From the NCBI RefSeq assembly GCF_038002965.1, contig NZ_JBBOOE010000001.1, forward strand, positions 508,501-572,500: a stretch of 64,000 nt of DNA, written 5' to 3'. Every line of letters begins with the position of its first letter. The first letter of the stretch is position 1. Position numbers and translations under genes: made by a program. This DNA comes from Robertmurraya sp. FSL R5-0851. Its GTDB lineage: Bacteria; Bacillota; Bacilli; Bacillales; Cytobacillaceae. The notes under the pieces were generated by a model. That model was given only the letters and a program-made list of their open reading frames with translations. It had not been told where the DNA came from and did not search any database. Positions 52,252 to 63,963 of this stretch are shown here, in pieces.

Positions 52252-52480
52252 GTGGAACAACTAACGGATTTATACAAATTATCTATTATTATTAATAAAT
52301 AAGAGGTTTAATTCTCTTGAATAGGGGTATAGTTCTAATTGTATGACAACGAATATGGGATGGGATGTTAAGCGCGTTATAATATCATTTGATTTAAAAA
52401 TTAACCTGAACAATTATCTTTTTTATCAATCATGTTGCTTAATATCTCATTTCGGGTTCATAAGTATAAAAGGACACATA

Positions 52481-52510
52481 AACTAGCGTGAGAATTCTCA
52501 CGCTAGTTTT
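52481..52510. terminator. 28-bp perfect palindrome
   Basis: AACTAGCGTGAGAA and its exact complement (centre GAATTC), followed by TTTT. It lies just before the 52-bp array and could insulate it. Between 52252 and 52480 nothing else is seen. Confidence 0.75.
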
Positions 52511-53170
52511 CATTTTAGGGTAAATTCCATCAAGTCATGCCGATACCCCCTAGGATTCGGACTATCGAGAGAAAAATGCATCAAGGCCAGTTCGGGTAGT
52601 CCCAGGAATTGGACAACTAAGTACGAATCCCATTAAGTCTTGTCTAAATAGTCTCTGGAATTGGACTATTAAGTTCCAAAACTATCAAGACCAGTCTAAA
52701 ACCCCGCAGGAAAGGGACTCGCAAGGGCGAATTCCATCAAGACTTGTCTAAATGACCTCATGATTTGGACACTCAAATGTGAGTTCCAACAAGACCTGTC
52801 TGAATAACCGCTTGATTCGGACTCTCAAGTTCTAAAACTATCAAGACCAGTCTAAAACCCCGCAGGAAAGGGACTCGAAAGGGCTAATTCCATTAAGACT
52901 TGTCTAAATGACCTCATGATTTGGACACTCAAATGTGAGTTCCAACAAGACCTGTCTGAATAACCGCTTGATTCAGACTCTCAAGTTCTAAAACTATCAA
53001 GACCAGTCTAAAACCCCGCAGGAAAGGGACTCGCAAGGGCGGATTCCATCAAGACTTGTCTAAATGACCTCATGATTTGGACCCTCATATGTGAATTCTA
53101 ACAAGACCTGTCTGAATAACCGCTTGATTCGATCTCTCAAGTTCTAAAACCCCCATGACCAGTCCAAACC
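52511..53170. repeat. Tandem 52-bp repeat array organised as 156-bp higher-order units
   Basis: GACTTGTCTAAATGACCTCA occurs at 52741, 52897 and 53053, exactly 156 bp (3 x 52) apart. Inside each 156-bp unit three related 52-bp subunits alternate, marked GACTTGTCTAAAT, GACCTGTCTGAAT and GACCAGTCTAAAA, each followed about 20 bp later by GGACTC-like sequence. That gives an inverted repeat such as TGTCTAAAT...ATTTGGACA. More diverged units precede 52741. The array fills the gap before the MocR gene. Confidence 0.92.
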
Positions 53171-53185
53171 CCGTAGGATCTCTAC

Positions 53186-54664
53186 TCAAAAATATGGCGA
53201 GCTATCCTGTTTCATTTTTGAGTCTATAGCTAATTGTAGGATATGGCAAATGGTGGTTACACCTTGCTCTAATTGTTGTTCCTTCATATAAGAAAAGCTG
53301 ATTCGTAAATGATGATTTTCTTGTTCGGTAGGGTAACAAGCTGATCCAGGTAAAAAAGTGATTTGCTCTTTCTTTGCTTCTAATAAGAGGTGGTCGGTAT
53401 GAATCCAGGAAGGAAGAGTAATCCATACGTTTAATCCTCCTTTTGGTATGAACCAAGAAACTTCTTCAGGTGCATGTTGCGTCAGAATCTCTAGAACCAG
53501 GTCGCGCCTGATCTTAAGAGCAGTTCTTAATTTTTTTAGGTGATCCATCATTCTTTTGGAAGATATAAATGGAAGGATGGCTTTTTGTGTAAGTAACGGA
53601 CTCCCTAAATCGGTGTTTGCCTTGGCAGCTAATAGACGTTTGAATATAGAACCAGAAGCAGTTAATATGCCAATTCTACAACCGGGAGCTAGTATTTTGC
53701 TTAATCCTTTCAGGTAAATGACATGACCGTCTTCGTCCAAACTTTTTATGGATGCTGGAGGCTTTCTATCAAAATAGATTTCACTACATGGATCATCCTC
53801 AATCACTAAACACTGCGTACTTTTAGCAATCTCAAGAAGTTGTCTGCGGCGTTTGGTGGGCATGACAGCACCAGTTGGATTATGAAACGTGGGCACCGTG
53901 TAAATGATTTTTGGTTTATATTTATCACACAAATTTTGAAGTAAATCGATTCTCATTCCATCGCTATCAACAGGAACGGTCAGAATGGTAGCCCCTCTCC
54001 CGCGAAACACATCAATCGCTCCTGGATAGGTGGGAGCTTCCATGACCACTACATCCCCTGGTCCAACAAAAGTACGAGCAACTAAGTCAATTCCTTGTTG
54101 CGAACCACTTGTAACTAAAATATTTTCAGGAGAAGTTGGCAAGTCCAGCCTCTGTAAATACTCCACCATCGCCTGCCTTAGCGCTTGATCTCCTTGGATT
54201 TCTCCATACTGTGAGAGAACTTTGGGATTTTCGGAAAACATCTTATGAATTTCTTGCTCTAAGTATCGGTTAGGTAGCAGTCCAGGGTCTATCATAGAAG
54301 AGGAAAGATGAATTCTTTCAGGGACTTGATGAAAACGAGCAAATTGAGACCTTGGTAAATAATCTTGAACGGAAAGTTGCCAATCGTATGAACAGGTGCT
54401 TTCTTTCCGTTCAGATTCTTGGACTTTTGTCTTTCTTATAAATGTACCTTTCCCTTGAACAGACGTGATATAACCCTCTTGGTCGAGCTTTTGATAGGCT
54501 TTTACTACAGTCACTAGACTTACCCCAAGCTGTTTGGAGAGCTCACGCACAGAAGGTAATTGTAATTCTTCTTCTACAAGTTCTGAACGAATATGATCGA
54601 GAATAGATTGGTATATTTGCTTTGTTATGGAAATGTCCGCATTCCGTTGAATCTCAATGTGCAT
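53186..54664 (-). CDS. MocR/PdxR-type GntR regulator with aminotransferase-like domain
   Basis: 492 aa. Residues 1-75 are a GntR winged helix (ITKQIYQSILDHIRSELVEE, then LPSVRELSKQLGVSLVTVVK). From about 110 the protein is a fold-type I aminotransferase domain with NILVTSGSQQGIDLVARTFV, IIYTVPTFHNPTGAVMPTKR and the PLP-binding VIYLKGLSKILAPGCRIGIL (Lys of LSK). Such regulators sense PLP or an amino compound. It is divergent from phzF, with direct repeats between them, and probably activates that operon. Confidence 0.92.
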   Translation of the reverse strand: MHIEIQRNADISITKQIYQSILDHIRSELVEEELQLPSVRELSKQLGVSLVTVVKAYQKLDQEGYITSVQGKGTFIRKTKVQESERKESTCSYDWQLSVQDYLPRSQFARFHQVPERIHLSSSMIDPGLLPNRYLEQEIHKMFSENPKVLSQYGEIQGDQALRQAMVEYLQRLDLPTSPENILVTSGSQQGIDLVARTFVGPGDVVVMEAPTYPGAIDVFRGRGATILTVPVDSDGMRIDLLQNLCDKYKPKIIYTVPTFHNPTGAVMPTKRRRQLLEIAKSTQCLVIEDDPCSEIYFDRKPPASIKSLDEDGHVIYLKGLSKILAPGCRIGILTASGSIFKRLLAAKANTDLGSPLLTQKAILPFISSKRMMDHLKKLRTALKIRRDLVLEILTQHAPEEVSWFIPKGGLNVWITLPSWIHTDHLLLEAKKEQITFLPGSACYPTEQENHHLRISFSYMKEQQLEQGVTTICHILQLAIDSKMKQDSSPYF

Positions 54665-54680
54665 GACTTGATCTCCTTTA

Positions 54681-54758
54681 AGTGTTATAAAAGGGTATTG
54701 AGTGTTATATACAAACAGATATAAACTATCCTTAATTTATTTAACACATTATAACACT
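54681..54758. promoter_or_regulatory. Operator repeats between the MocR gene and phzF
   Basis: AGTGTTATA occurs directly repeated at 54681 and 54701 (20 bp apart, two helical turns), with an inverted copy TATAACACT at 54750-54758. The pattern of two direct and one inverted site is typical for MocR-type dimers. Confidence 0.7.
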
Positions 54759-54770
54759 GGAGGGAATGAG

Positions 54771-55553
54771 ATGAAGTATTTTGTTGTTGATGCTTTTGCA
54801 GAAAAGGTTTTTGAAGGTAATCCAGCAGGAGTATGTATCATGAAAGATTGGATTTCAGATGAACTGATGCAGAAAATCGCCATCGAAAATAATTTATCAG
54901 AAACAGCTTTTGCCGTAAAAGAAGGTGCGCATTATCGACTGAGATGGTTTACACCTGGAGGCGAGATTAACCTTTGTGGGCACGCCACATTAGCAACGGC
55001 ATTTATAATTTTTAATTATTATGAAATGCAATTAGAGAGTGTCAAATTTCATACCATCAGTGGAGAATTAACCGTCAATAAACAAGATGATTTATTTGAA
55101 CTGGATTTCCCTTGTGTTCCTTCAGAACCCATCTCCATTACTGAGCAAATGATCAGTGCTTTAGGAATGGTGCCAAAAGAAGCGTACTTGAATAGGGATC
55201 TTATTTTTGTACTAGAATCCGAGGAAGATGTAAGAAAGGTCAGTCCTGACTTTGCCCAATTAGAAAGAATACCAGAAGGATTGGGTGTTTGTGTGACGGC
55301 AAAAGGCAACGAATTCGATTTTGTTTCCCGAGGTTTTTTTCCTAAGCTAAAAGTAAATGAAGATCCCGTCACAGGTTCCTTGCATTGTAGTTTAATTCCT
55401 TTTTGGGCTAATAGATTAGGAAAAAGAGAAATGGTAGCTAGACAATTATCAAGTAGAGGCGGTACGCTATATTGTAAACATGAGGATACTCGAGTAAAAA
55501 TGTCTGGAAGAGCTGTTTTATATTCAGTGGCAGAGCTAATGATCGAGGAATAA
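54771..55553 (+). CDS. PhzF-family isomerase/epimerase-like protein
   Basis: 260 aa from ATG 54771 after GGAGGG. PhzF fold signatures: VVDAFAEKVFEGNPAGVCIM at the N-terminus (with GNPAGV), NNLSETAFAV with the catalytic Glu, LRWFTPGGEINLCGHATLAT, and the second-half VNEDPVTGSLHCSLIPFWAN. It belongs to the diaminopimelate-epimerase superfamily; the substrate is unknown. It is followed by an MFS gene after about 20 bp and is likely switched on by the divergent MocR protein. Confidence 0.92.
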   Translation: MKYFVVDAFAEKVFEGNPAGVCIMKDWISDELMQKIAIENNLSETAFAVKEGAHYRLRWFTPGGEINLCGHATLATAFIIFNYYEMQLESVKFHTISGELTVNKQDDLFELDFPCVPSEPISITEQMISALGMVPKEAYLNRDLIFVLESEEDVRKVSPDFAQLERIPEGLGVCVTAKGNEFDFVSRGFFPKLKVNEDPVTGSLHCSLIPFWANRLGKREMVARQLSSRGGTLYCKHEDTRVKMSGRAVLYSVAELMIEE

Positions 55554-55575
55554 AAATTGAAAAAGGGGTGAAGGC

Positions 55576-56847
55576 TTGAAACGTATTCATTATAGTTGGG
55601 TGATATTATTTATTGCGTTTTTTTCTATCATAACGGCAGGTATCATACGTTCCTCATCAGGAGTGTTCATCGTTCCTTTTGAAACGGACTTCGGTTGGGA
55701 ACGATCAACCATCTCATTTGCATTTGCCATTAGCCTTCTTCTATACGGTATTTCAGGACCGTTCATGGCTGCTTTGATAGAGGTCCTCGGCTTAAAGAAA
55801 ATGATGATTTTAGCCATGGTAACCTTATTAGGGGGGATTCTTCTCACTCTTTTCATGGAGAAACCTTGGCAGTTGGTTTTGATTTGGGGAATCATTATCG
55901 GTTTGGGTTCTGGTTTGTTCTTAACCGTTTTAAGTCCATACATTGCTAATCAATGGTTTGAAAAAAAGAGAGGACTTGCGCTAGGTATTTTAACAGCAAG
56001 CACAGCGACAGGACAATTAATTCTCCTGCCGTTGTTAGCAGTGATGGTAGAAAGCTATTCCTGGAAATGGGCGATGGGCCTTATTCTTTTCCTAAGCGTC
56101 GTTATGCTGGCTATCATTCTATTATTTATGAAAAATTCTCCACAGGAAGTGGGGCTTCTTCCATATGGGCAAGAAGAGGCTTCAGCGAAAAATAAGGTAG
56201 AACAAAAGAAAAACCCTATAACTATTGCCTTTCAAACTTTATTTGAAGCGGTAAAAGTAAAGGAATTTTGGTTGCTAGCAGGAAGCTTTTTTATCTGTGG
56301 TCTTTCCACTAGTGGATTGATTGGAACACATTTTATTTCCTATTGTATAGGCTTTGGTTTTACTGCTGTAACGGCAGCTTCTATGCTTTCGTTAATGGGT
56401 GTGTTTGATTTAATAGGAACCACTCTTTCCGGTTGGTTATCGGATCGATTTGATAATCGTTGGCTGTTGTTTTGGTATTACAGTTTAAGAGGAGCTTCAC
56501 TTATGTTTCTACCGTTTGCTCTTTCGGATGGTTCCTATCTTTTTCTAATTATTTTCTCTGTGTTTTACGGATTAGATTGGATTGCTACTGTACCTCCAAC
56601 GATTAATATTTCAAGGCAGATCTTTGGAATCGAGAAGAGTGTGGTGGTGTACGGATGGATCTTTGCAGCCCATCAATTAGGCTCAGCCGTAGCAGCAGGT
56701 GGAGCAGGATTAATATACAAAGTGTTCAACTCCTATTCATGGGCATTTGCTTTAGCAGGAATGTTTTGTATATTAGCTAGCTTATTCGTTATAGTGATAA
56801 AAAAGCAGCGTTTGGTAGTGACTGATGAGGCAGGTAAGGCATGTTAA
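55576..56847 (+). CDS. MFS transporter, OFA/MCT-like
   Basis: 423 aa, TTG start after GGGGTGA. About twelve helices. The start VILFIAFFSIITAGIIRSSS then GVFIVPFETDFGWERSTISF is typical of the oxalate/formate-monocarboxylate (YbfB/OFA) branch. The loop 2-3 motif is ALIEVLGLKKMMIL, and a charged central loop lies around residue 205 (EEASAKNKVEQKKN). It probably moves a carboxylate or amino-acid-like compound processed by the PhzF protein. A terminator follows at 56848. Confidence 0.88.
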   Translation: MKRIHYSWVILFIAFFSIITAGIIRSSSGVFIVPFETDFGWERSTISFAFAISLLLYGISGPFMAALIEVLGLKKMMILAMVTLLGGILLTLFMEKPWQLVLIWGIIIGLGSGLFLTVLSPYIANQWFEKKRGLALGILTASTATGQLILLPLLAVMVESYSWKWAMGLILFLSVVMLAIILLFMKNSPQEVGLLPYGQEEASAKNKVEQKKNPITIAFQTLFEAVKVKEFWLLAGSFFICGLSTSGLIGTHFISYCIGFGFTAVTAASMLSLMGVFDLIGTTLSGWLSDRFDNRWLLFWYYSLRGASLMFLPFALSDGSYLFLIIFSVFYGLDWIATVPPTINISRQIFGIEKSVVVYGWIFAAHQLGSAVAAGGAGLIYKVFNSYSWAFALAGMFCILASLFVIVIKKQRLVVTDEAGKAC

Positions 56848-56881
56848 AAAAGAAGGCGACTGAGTTCTCGGTTGCCTTCTT
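56848..56881 (+). terminator. Terminator of the phzF-MFS operon
   Basis: AAAGAAGGC / GCCTTCTTT with an inner AC/GT pair and loop TGAGTTCTCG. Confidence 0.85.
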
Positions 56882-56973
56882 TATAAACAAGTGATCAAGT
56901 TCACTTCATTCTTGTTATGATTAATTATATTTAGTTATAATTAGTTATGTATAAAGTGGAAGGGACAACAATC

Positions 56974-57756
56974 ATGAAAAAATGGAATTTATTTTACATA
57001 TTTATGCTGTTCATGCTAATGGTGTCTGGATGTTCCACCAATGATCAAGCGAATGAGCTCGAGGAGGAAGTAGAGTTAACCGTTTCCGCAGCGGCAAGCT
57101 TACAAGAGGCCTTAAATGAAATTACGGAGAATTTCACAAAGGATCATCCCAATGTAAAAATAAACTATAATTTCGGAGCATCCGGAGCACTTCAACAACA
57201 AATCTCGCAAGGGGCACCCGTGGATCTATTCTTCTCAGCAGCAGAGGATAAATTTGATCAGCTAGTGGAAGAAGGGTTGATTGAGAAGGAAAATGGGGTT
57301 GATCTTGTGGGAAATGAAATCGTTCTGGTAGTACCAAAAGAAGCTACTCTTGGTATTAAGTCATTTGAAGATTTGACGAAAGCGGAGAGACTTTCAATTG
57401 GTACCCCGGAGTCTGTACCAGCAGGAAAGTATGCAAAGGAAACATTAGAGAAATTGAATATATGGACATCTGTAGAAGAGAATATTGTCTTTGCCAAGGA
57501 TGTGCGTCAAGTGCTTACATATGTAGAGACGAACAATGTTGATGCAGGAATCGTCTATAAAACAGATGCATTGATTTCGGAAAAAGTAGAGATTGTTGCA
57601 ATAGCAGTTGAAACTTCTCACGCACCAATTATTTATCCTTTGGGGGTCATTAAGAATAGTTCCCATGCAAAAGAGGCTCTAGAATTCTATGAATACCTTC
57701 AAAGCCCATCATCAATGGCAACGCTAGAAAAGTATGGATTTAAAGGGTTAAATTAG
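56974..57756 (+). CDS. modA: Molybdate ABC transporter substrate-binding lipoprotein
   Basis: 260 aa from ATG 56974 (GGAAGGGAC upstream). Lipobox MVSGCSTN, Cys about 20. The mature part is ModA: LTVSAAASLQEALNEITENF, the oxyanion-binding INYNFGASGALQQQISQGAP and VDLFFSAAEDKFDQL, and later RLSIGTPESVPAGKYAKETL. It captures molybdate or tungstate outside the cell. It is followed after three bases by modB. Confidence 0.93.
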   Translation: MKKWNLFYIFMLFMLMVSGCSTNDQANELEEEVELTVSAAASLQEALNEITENFTKDHPNVKINYNFGASGALQQQISQGAPVDLFFSAAEDKFDQLVEEGLIEKENGVDLVGNEIVLVVPKEATLGIKSFEDLTKAERLSIGTPESVPAGKYAKETLEKLNIWTSVEENIVFAKDVRQVLTYVETNNVDAGIVYKTDALISEKVEIVAIAVETSHAPIIYPLGVIKNSSHAKEALEFYEYLQSPSSMATLEKYGFKGLN

Positions 57757-57759
57757 TAT

Positions 57760-58419
57760 ATGGCTACAGATTTTTGGTCACCGGTTAGACTTTCCATTGA
57801 GATTGCTACTGTATCCAGTGTAATAGTTGTTATTTTAGGCATCGTGTTTGGAAAAGTGATGGCACGCAAGAGATTCAAAGGGAAGGCGATGGTAGAGACA
57901 GTTTTTCTTTTGCCTTTAGTCCTTCCTCCTACGGTTGTCGGTTTTTTACTGATTGTTGGATTTGGAAGAAACAGCATGGTTGGGCAATGGATCGAGTGGA
58001 TGTTTCACCAGCCTGTCATGTTTACCTGGTGGGCGGCGATTATTGCTGCTACTGTGGTTGCTTTTCCTCTGATGTACCAGTCTGCGAAAACAGGCTTTGA
58101 AGCGATTGATGAGGATATTGAGAATGCAGCGCGTGTCGATGGGGCAAATGAATTCAAATTATTTCTCCATGTTTCCACACCACTTGCAATAAAATCCATT
58201 TTATCTGGTGCGGTATTAAGTTTTGCCCGCGCATTAGGGGAGTTTGGTGCTACTTTAATGTTTGCTGGAAACATCCCAGGAAAAACCCAAACCATTGCAA
58301 CGGCTATATATGTAGCGATTGATTCAGGAAATATGGAATTGGCTTGGTTATGGGTGTCGAGTATGATAGGCATATCCTTTTTCATGTTGATATTCGTCAA
58401 TGTAATGAATCGGAGATAG
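57760..58419 (+). CDS. modB: Molybdate ABC transporter permease
   Basis: 219 aa with about five helices. Conserved ModB text: VLGIVFGKVMARKRFKGKAM, VETVFLLPLVLPPTVVGFLL, and the EAA loop AARVDGANEFKLFLHVSTPL, then GAVLSFARALGEFGATLMFA. No modC ATPase gene follows; a terminator and the convergent katG gene come next. B. subtilis also lacks a linked modC, so an ATPase encoded elsewhere presumably serves it. The ATPase could also be a fold-shared protein. Confidence 0.93.
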   Translation: MATDFWSPVRLSIEIATVSSVIVVILGIVFGKVMARKRFKGKAMVETVFLLPLVLPPTVVGFLLIVGFGRNSMVGQWIEWMFHQPVMFTWWAAIIAATVVAFPLMYQSAKTGFEAIDEDIENAARVDGANEFKLFLHVSTPLAIKSILSGAVLSFARALGEFGATLMFAGNIPGKTQTIATAIYVAIDSGNMELAWLWVSSMIGISFFMLIFVNVMNRR

Positions 58420-58446
58420 AGTCATTCTTTTCACTAGAATTAAAGA

Positions 58447-58488
58447 AAGCACGCAAAACCCCTGTATTCAGGGAGTTTTACGTGCTTC
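58447..58488. terminator. Bidirectional terminator between modB and katG
   Basis: AAGCACG...AAAAC...CCTG / CAGG...GTTTT...CGTGCTT with a four-base loop. Confidence 0.88.
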
Positions 58489-58498
58489 TATTTATATA

Positions 58499-60805
<2,307 letters not shown>

Positions 60806-61111
60806 AGATTCATTAAATTGAAAGAAATATCTCTTAAAGAATAAATTTTTTTTGAATTTCTATCATAATTAGCACGATTATCTATTTAATATATATGTAT
60901 TTTTTCAAGCAAAAGAAGTCTTTTTTTAAAGAAGATTTGAAAGAATAATTGAGAATAACAGTGTATAGGGAGTTTTAGATGAGAATGATATTTGCTGGGA
61001 ACAGTTGAAAATATAACTTATTAGCACATAGGAATGTCAAACAGAGTCTTCCAAAGAGTACATTTTTGTTAAAATAAGACTATTAGCAAGAATAGATAAG
61101 AGGTGGCTGTA

Positions 61112-62332
61112 TTGGATTTGAAAACATTGAATAAGATCAGAAAAGGAATCGCTCAAGGATTAAAATACGAGAGAGAGTTACAAGAAAAAAGGGAGCAGAA
61201 GATGTGGAGACATGTTAGTGAACCTTTTCAATTAGAAAGTGTGCTTAACTCTCTTTCAAAAAGTGAATTGGATAGAATCCGTAAGAATCTTGAATTAAAA
61301 GGAATCAGTGGCTTGAACAAAGGCGAATTAATAAAGGAACTGGTGATTGCCATTCCATGCCATTTACGTAGAACTCTTTCTAGATTCGACAAGGAAAGGT
61401 ATGTTCTTTTTAAAAATATAGTGAAACATTCAGGGAAGCTCCCGTTGCCTAGGAATGTGTCTGTGAAAAAAGTGGAGGCTTTGATGGCTTGGGGAGTAAT
61501 TTTTCCCATTCATTTAGAAGGGGGAAAAGGCTTAACGGTCCCTATTGAAATTATAGAACAATTTCATGCGTTAGAGGGACAGGAATTACAACAAATTATT
61601 GACAGAAATACGGAGTGGATTCAACTTACCCACGGGTTACTTTATTACCATGGGCTCATGAACACTTCCCTTCTAGTTGACAGGGTTAGTGATTTAATGA
61701 AGCAAGAAATAGATTTCTTCGATTTTTTACATGTATTTAGTAGTGCTAGCGACTATTATAAGCAAACCGCTTATTCAGCGTATGGTCTAGTAGATAAGAG
61801 AGTGATGAACCAGAAGGAGATTTTTAATGAAATCGAAAAACGTCCAAGTATAGACTATTACCCTTTTACCAAACAACAACTTGTCAAAGCAGGTAAACCG
61901 GGATACGTTGAAAAAACAAGAGAAATGACCAGCTTGATGCATTTTTTACAGCATTATTATGAATTGACTACTGAGGAAATGGAGGATCTGGCAGATCAGT
62001 TAATGATCATGATATTTAATGATGGTAGTTTGAACCAAGCGGTCAAGTATTTTGAACAACGGTTCGAATTTCCTGATTTGGAATTTGTCGAGAGTCTTGC
62101 TTATTATCTGACAGAATTATTTAATCACTCTAGACGGTGGATCTTGAAAGGTCATACACCGAGAGAAATTTCTCAAGGAAGCAAATCAAAGCTGGTTCCA
62201 TCTGCCGTTCTTGCTAATCCTGGACCTGCATCCAATGTGATTGACTTTAACAGTCGGAAGGCAATCGGTCGTAACGATCCGTGTCCATGCGGAAGTGGGA
62301 AAAAATATAAGAAGTGTTGTGGGAAATCTTAA
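61112..62332 (+). CDS. Large SEC-C motif protein, 406 aa
   Basis: TTG start after AGAGGTGG (an upstream GTG is part of that site). Residues about 1-30 are basic and helical. About 40-75 (LNSLSKSELDRIRKNLELKG then ISGLNKGELIKELV) look like a SAP/Rho-N-type nucleic-acid-binding helix pair. A long helical middle follows. The tail [19 protein letters not shown] is a SEC-C zinc motif, nearly identical to that of the 124-aa protein at 6240. Family resemblance is to YecA/SEC-C adaptor-like proteins; a role in translation or protein targeting is inference. Confidence 0.82.
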   Translation: MDLKTLNKIRKGIAQGLKYERELQEKREQKMWRHVSEPFQLESVLNSLSKSELDRIRKNLELKGISGLNKGELIKELVIAIPCHLRRTLSRFDKERYVLFKNIVKHSGKLPLPRNVSVKKVEALMAWGVIFPIHLEGGKGLTVPIEIIEQFHALEGQELQQIIDRNTEWIQLTHGLLYYHGLMNTSLLVDRVSDLMKQEIDFFDFLHVFSSASDYYKQTAYSAYGLVDKRVMNQKEIFNEIEKRPSIDYYPFTKQQLVKAGKPGYVEKTREMTSLMHFLQHYYELTTEEMEDLADQLMIMIFNDGSLNQAVKYFEQRFEFPDLEFVESLAYYLTELFNHSRRWILKGHTPREISQGSKSKLVPSAVLANPGPASNVIDFNSRKAIGRNDPCPCGSGKKYKKCCGKS

Positions 62333-62378
62333 AGTGAATAGAATAGTAATAGAGTGTGTGGGCATGATTAAATTTGGA

Positions 62379-62575
62379 AACTGCGGGTACCAAGTTTTAA
62401 TTTAGTGCCCGTGAATACCAGAAAATAGTAGAATGAGGGCGCTAAGTTTTAATTTAGTACCTGTGAATACCAGAAATTAGTAGAATGAGGGCACTAAATC
62501 TCAATTTAGCATTCTCAGATACCAAAAATTAGTAGAATGAGGGCACTAAGTCTGGACCGTAACCTTATCCATTAA
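62379..62575 (+). repeat. Short 52-bp tandem array, about 3.7 units
   Basis: AGAATGAGGGCRCTAARTYT recurs with its 5' edge at 62431, 62483 and 62535, spaced exactly 52 bp, with a diverged first unit at 62379. Each unit contains CTAAGTTTTAATTTAG-like symmetry and GTGAATACCAGAAA. It lies between convergent genes. Confidence 0.9.
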
Positions 62576-62578
62576 CCA

Positions 62579-63781
62579 CTACACATACCGATCCCGCCCA
62601 GATAACATCCCAAATACCGTTAATACAACCGATACGACAATTAACAAAACTAGAGGAACGGTCCATGCATGTGTGAGGTCATATAAATATCCAATAAATA
62701 GAGGACCAATGGCTGCAAGAACATATCCTGTTGATTGTGCCATCCCCGATAAAGCTGCCGTCTGTTGGCCAGTTTGCGTACGAAGGCCAATATAAGTAAG
62801 AGCTAAAGGAAAGCTTCCGCCTAACGCTATCCCAATAAAGATGATACTTACGATGAGTACGGGATAAGTTGAACCGAACAATAATCCGCTATACCCTAGA
62901 ACAGCAAACAACCCTAGGAAAAAAGAGATCCACACTTGTGACTGAAATCGACCCGCAAGAACAGGAATCACAAAGCTAGCCGGCAATCCTACGAGCTGGG
63001 TAAAGGAGAGGAGCCAACCGGCCATTTCCAAATTGATCCCATGACTATGTAAGATTTCCGTTAACCACGAAATCGTGACATAAAAGGAGAATGACTGAAA
63101 CCCCATGAATATCGCGATTTGCCAAGCGAGCGATGAACGCCACATCTGCTTGGAAGACGTTCTTTGCTTTTGTTGATTTCCACTTTTCCCCTCATCTCTA
63201 TATTTAAATAGGAAACCCCACAAGATAAGAGCAATAATCACTGGTAGCCCCCAGACGATTTGGGCTCCTTGCCAACCAAGATCCCAATCAACGGCTAAAG
63301 GCACGCTAATTCCTGAGGCTAAAGAGGCGACCAACCCCATGGATGTAGAGTAAACACTGGTCATCAGACCAAACTTTTTGGGAAAACGTTCCTTAACGAC
63401 AGCTGGCAAAAGGACATTTCCAATCGCAATGCCCAAACCGACCAAGAGAGTGCCAGTAAAAAGTAAAACAGGAATGGCAATCGAGCGAATGGTGATGCCG
63501 ATCAAAAGAGAGGTTAACCCAATCAATAAGGTACGCTCATTTGTCAGCCGAGCCGCTATTTTAGGAACAAGAGGAGACATGACGGCAAATACGAGTAAGG
63601 GCAAGCTCATCAATAGCCCTGCACTCCAGTGTGCCAATCCCACATCTTCTTGAATCATTCCGACCAACGGGCCTAGAGAGGTAATGGCTGGGCGTAAGTT
63701 AAAGGAAATAAGAACAATACCAGCAATCAGCAAATATAAATAATTTGAATGTGTAAGTGCCTTGGTTTTTAGTAATTCCAT
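62579..63781 (-). CDS. MFS transporter, CynX/NimT family
   Basis: 400 aa from ATG 63781, preceded by GGAGGATCAC; the track upstream has no such site. About twelve helices. Family text: LLIAGIVLISFNLRPAITSL then GPLVGMIQEDVGLAHWSAGL at the N-terminus, the hallmark of CynX/YeaN (cyanate or nitroimidazole-like) permeases. Later GFLFKYRDEGKSGNQQKQRT forms the cytosolic mid loop. The substrate is not deducible. Confidence 0.88.
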   Translation of the reverse strand: MELLKTKALTHSNYLYLLIAGIVLISFNLRPAITSLGPLVGMIQEDVGLAHWSAGLLMSLPLLVFAVMSPLVPKIAARLTNERTLLIGLTSLLIGITIRSIAIPVLLFTGTLLVGLGIAIGNVLLPAVVKERFPKKFGLMTSVYSTSMGLVASLASGISVPLAVDWDLGWQGAQIVWGLPVIIALILWGFLFKYRDEGKSGNQQKQRTSSKQMWRSSLAWQIAIFMGFQSFSFYVTISWLTEILHSHGINLEMAGWLLSFTQLVGLPASFVIPVLAGRFQSQVWISFFLGLFAVLGYSGLLFGSTYPVLIVSIIFIGIALGGSFPLALTYIGLRTQTGQQTAALSGMAQSTGYVLAAIGPLFIGYLYDLTHAWTVPLVLLIVVSVVLTVFGMLSGRDRYV

Positions 63782-63963
63782 CAAGTGATCCTCCATTAAG
63801 ACAAACTTTCTCCAGTATAGCATAAATGAATTTTGTAGGGGGAAAAACAAGTGCCAGGCACATGATCTTATCTTGCCCCTATAAAAATAACTTTTTAAAA
63901 GGGTTTCGACTGTTATAGTTAACCCATATAAATAAGAATAAAAAGTTAACAGGAGTTTAAACA

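Noticed and set aside
52511..53170. CRISPR array or coding repeats
   Set aside because: Repeats cover the full period; no long open frame and no cas genes.
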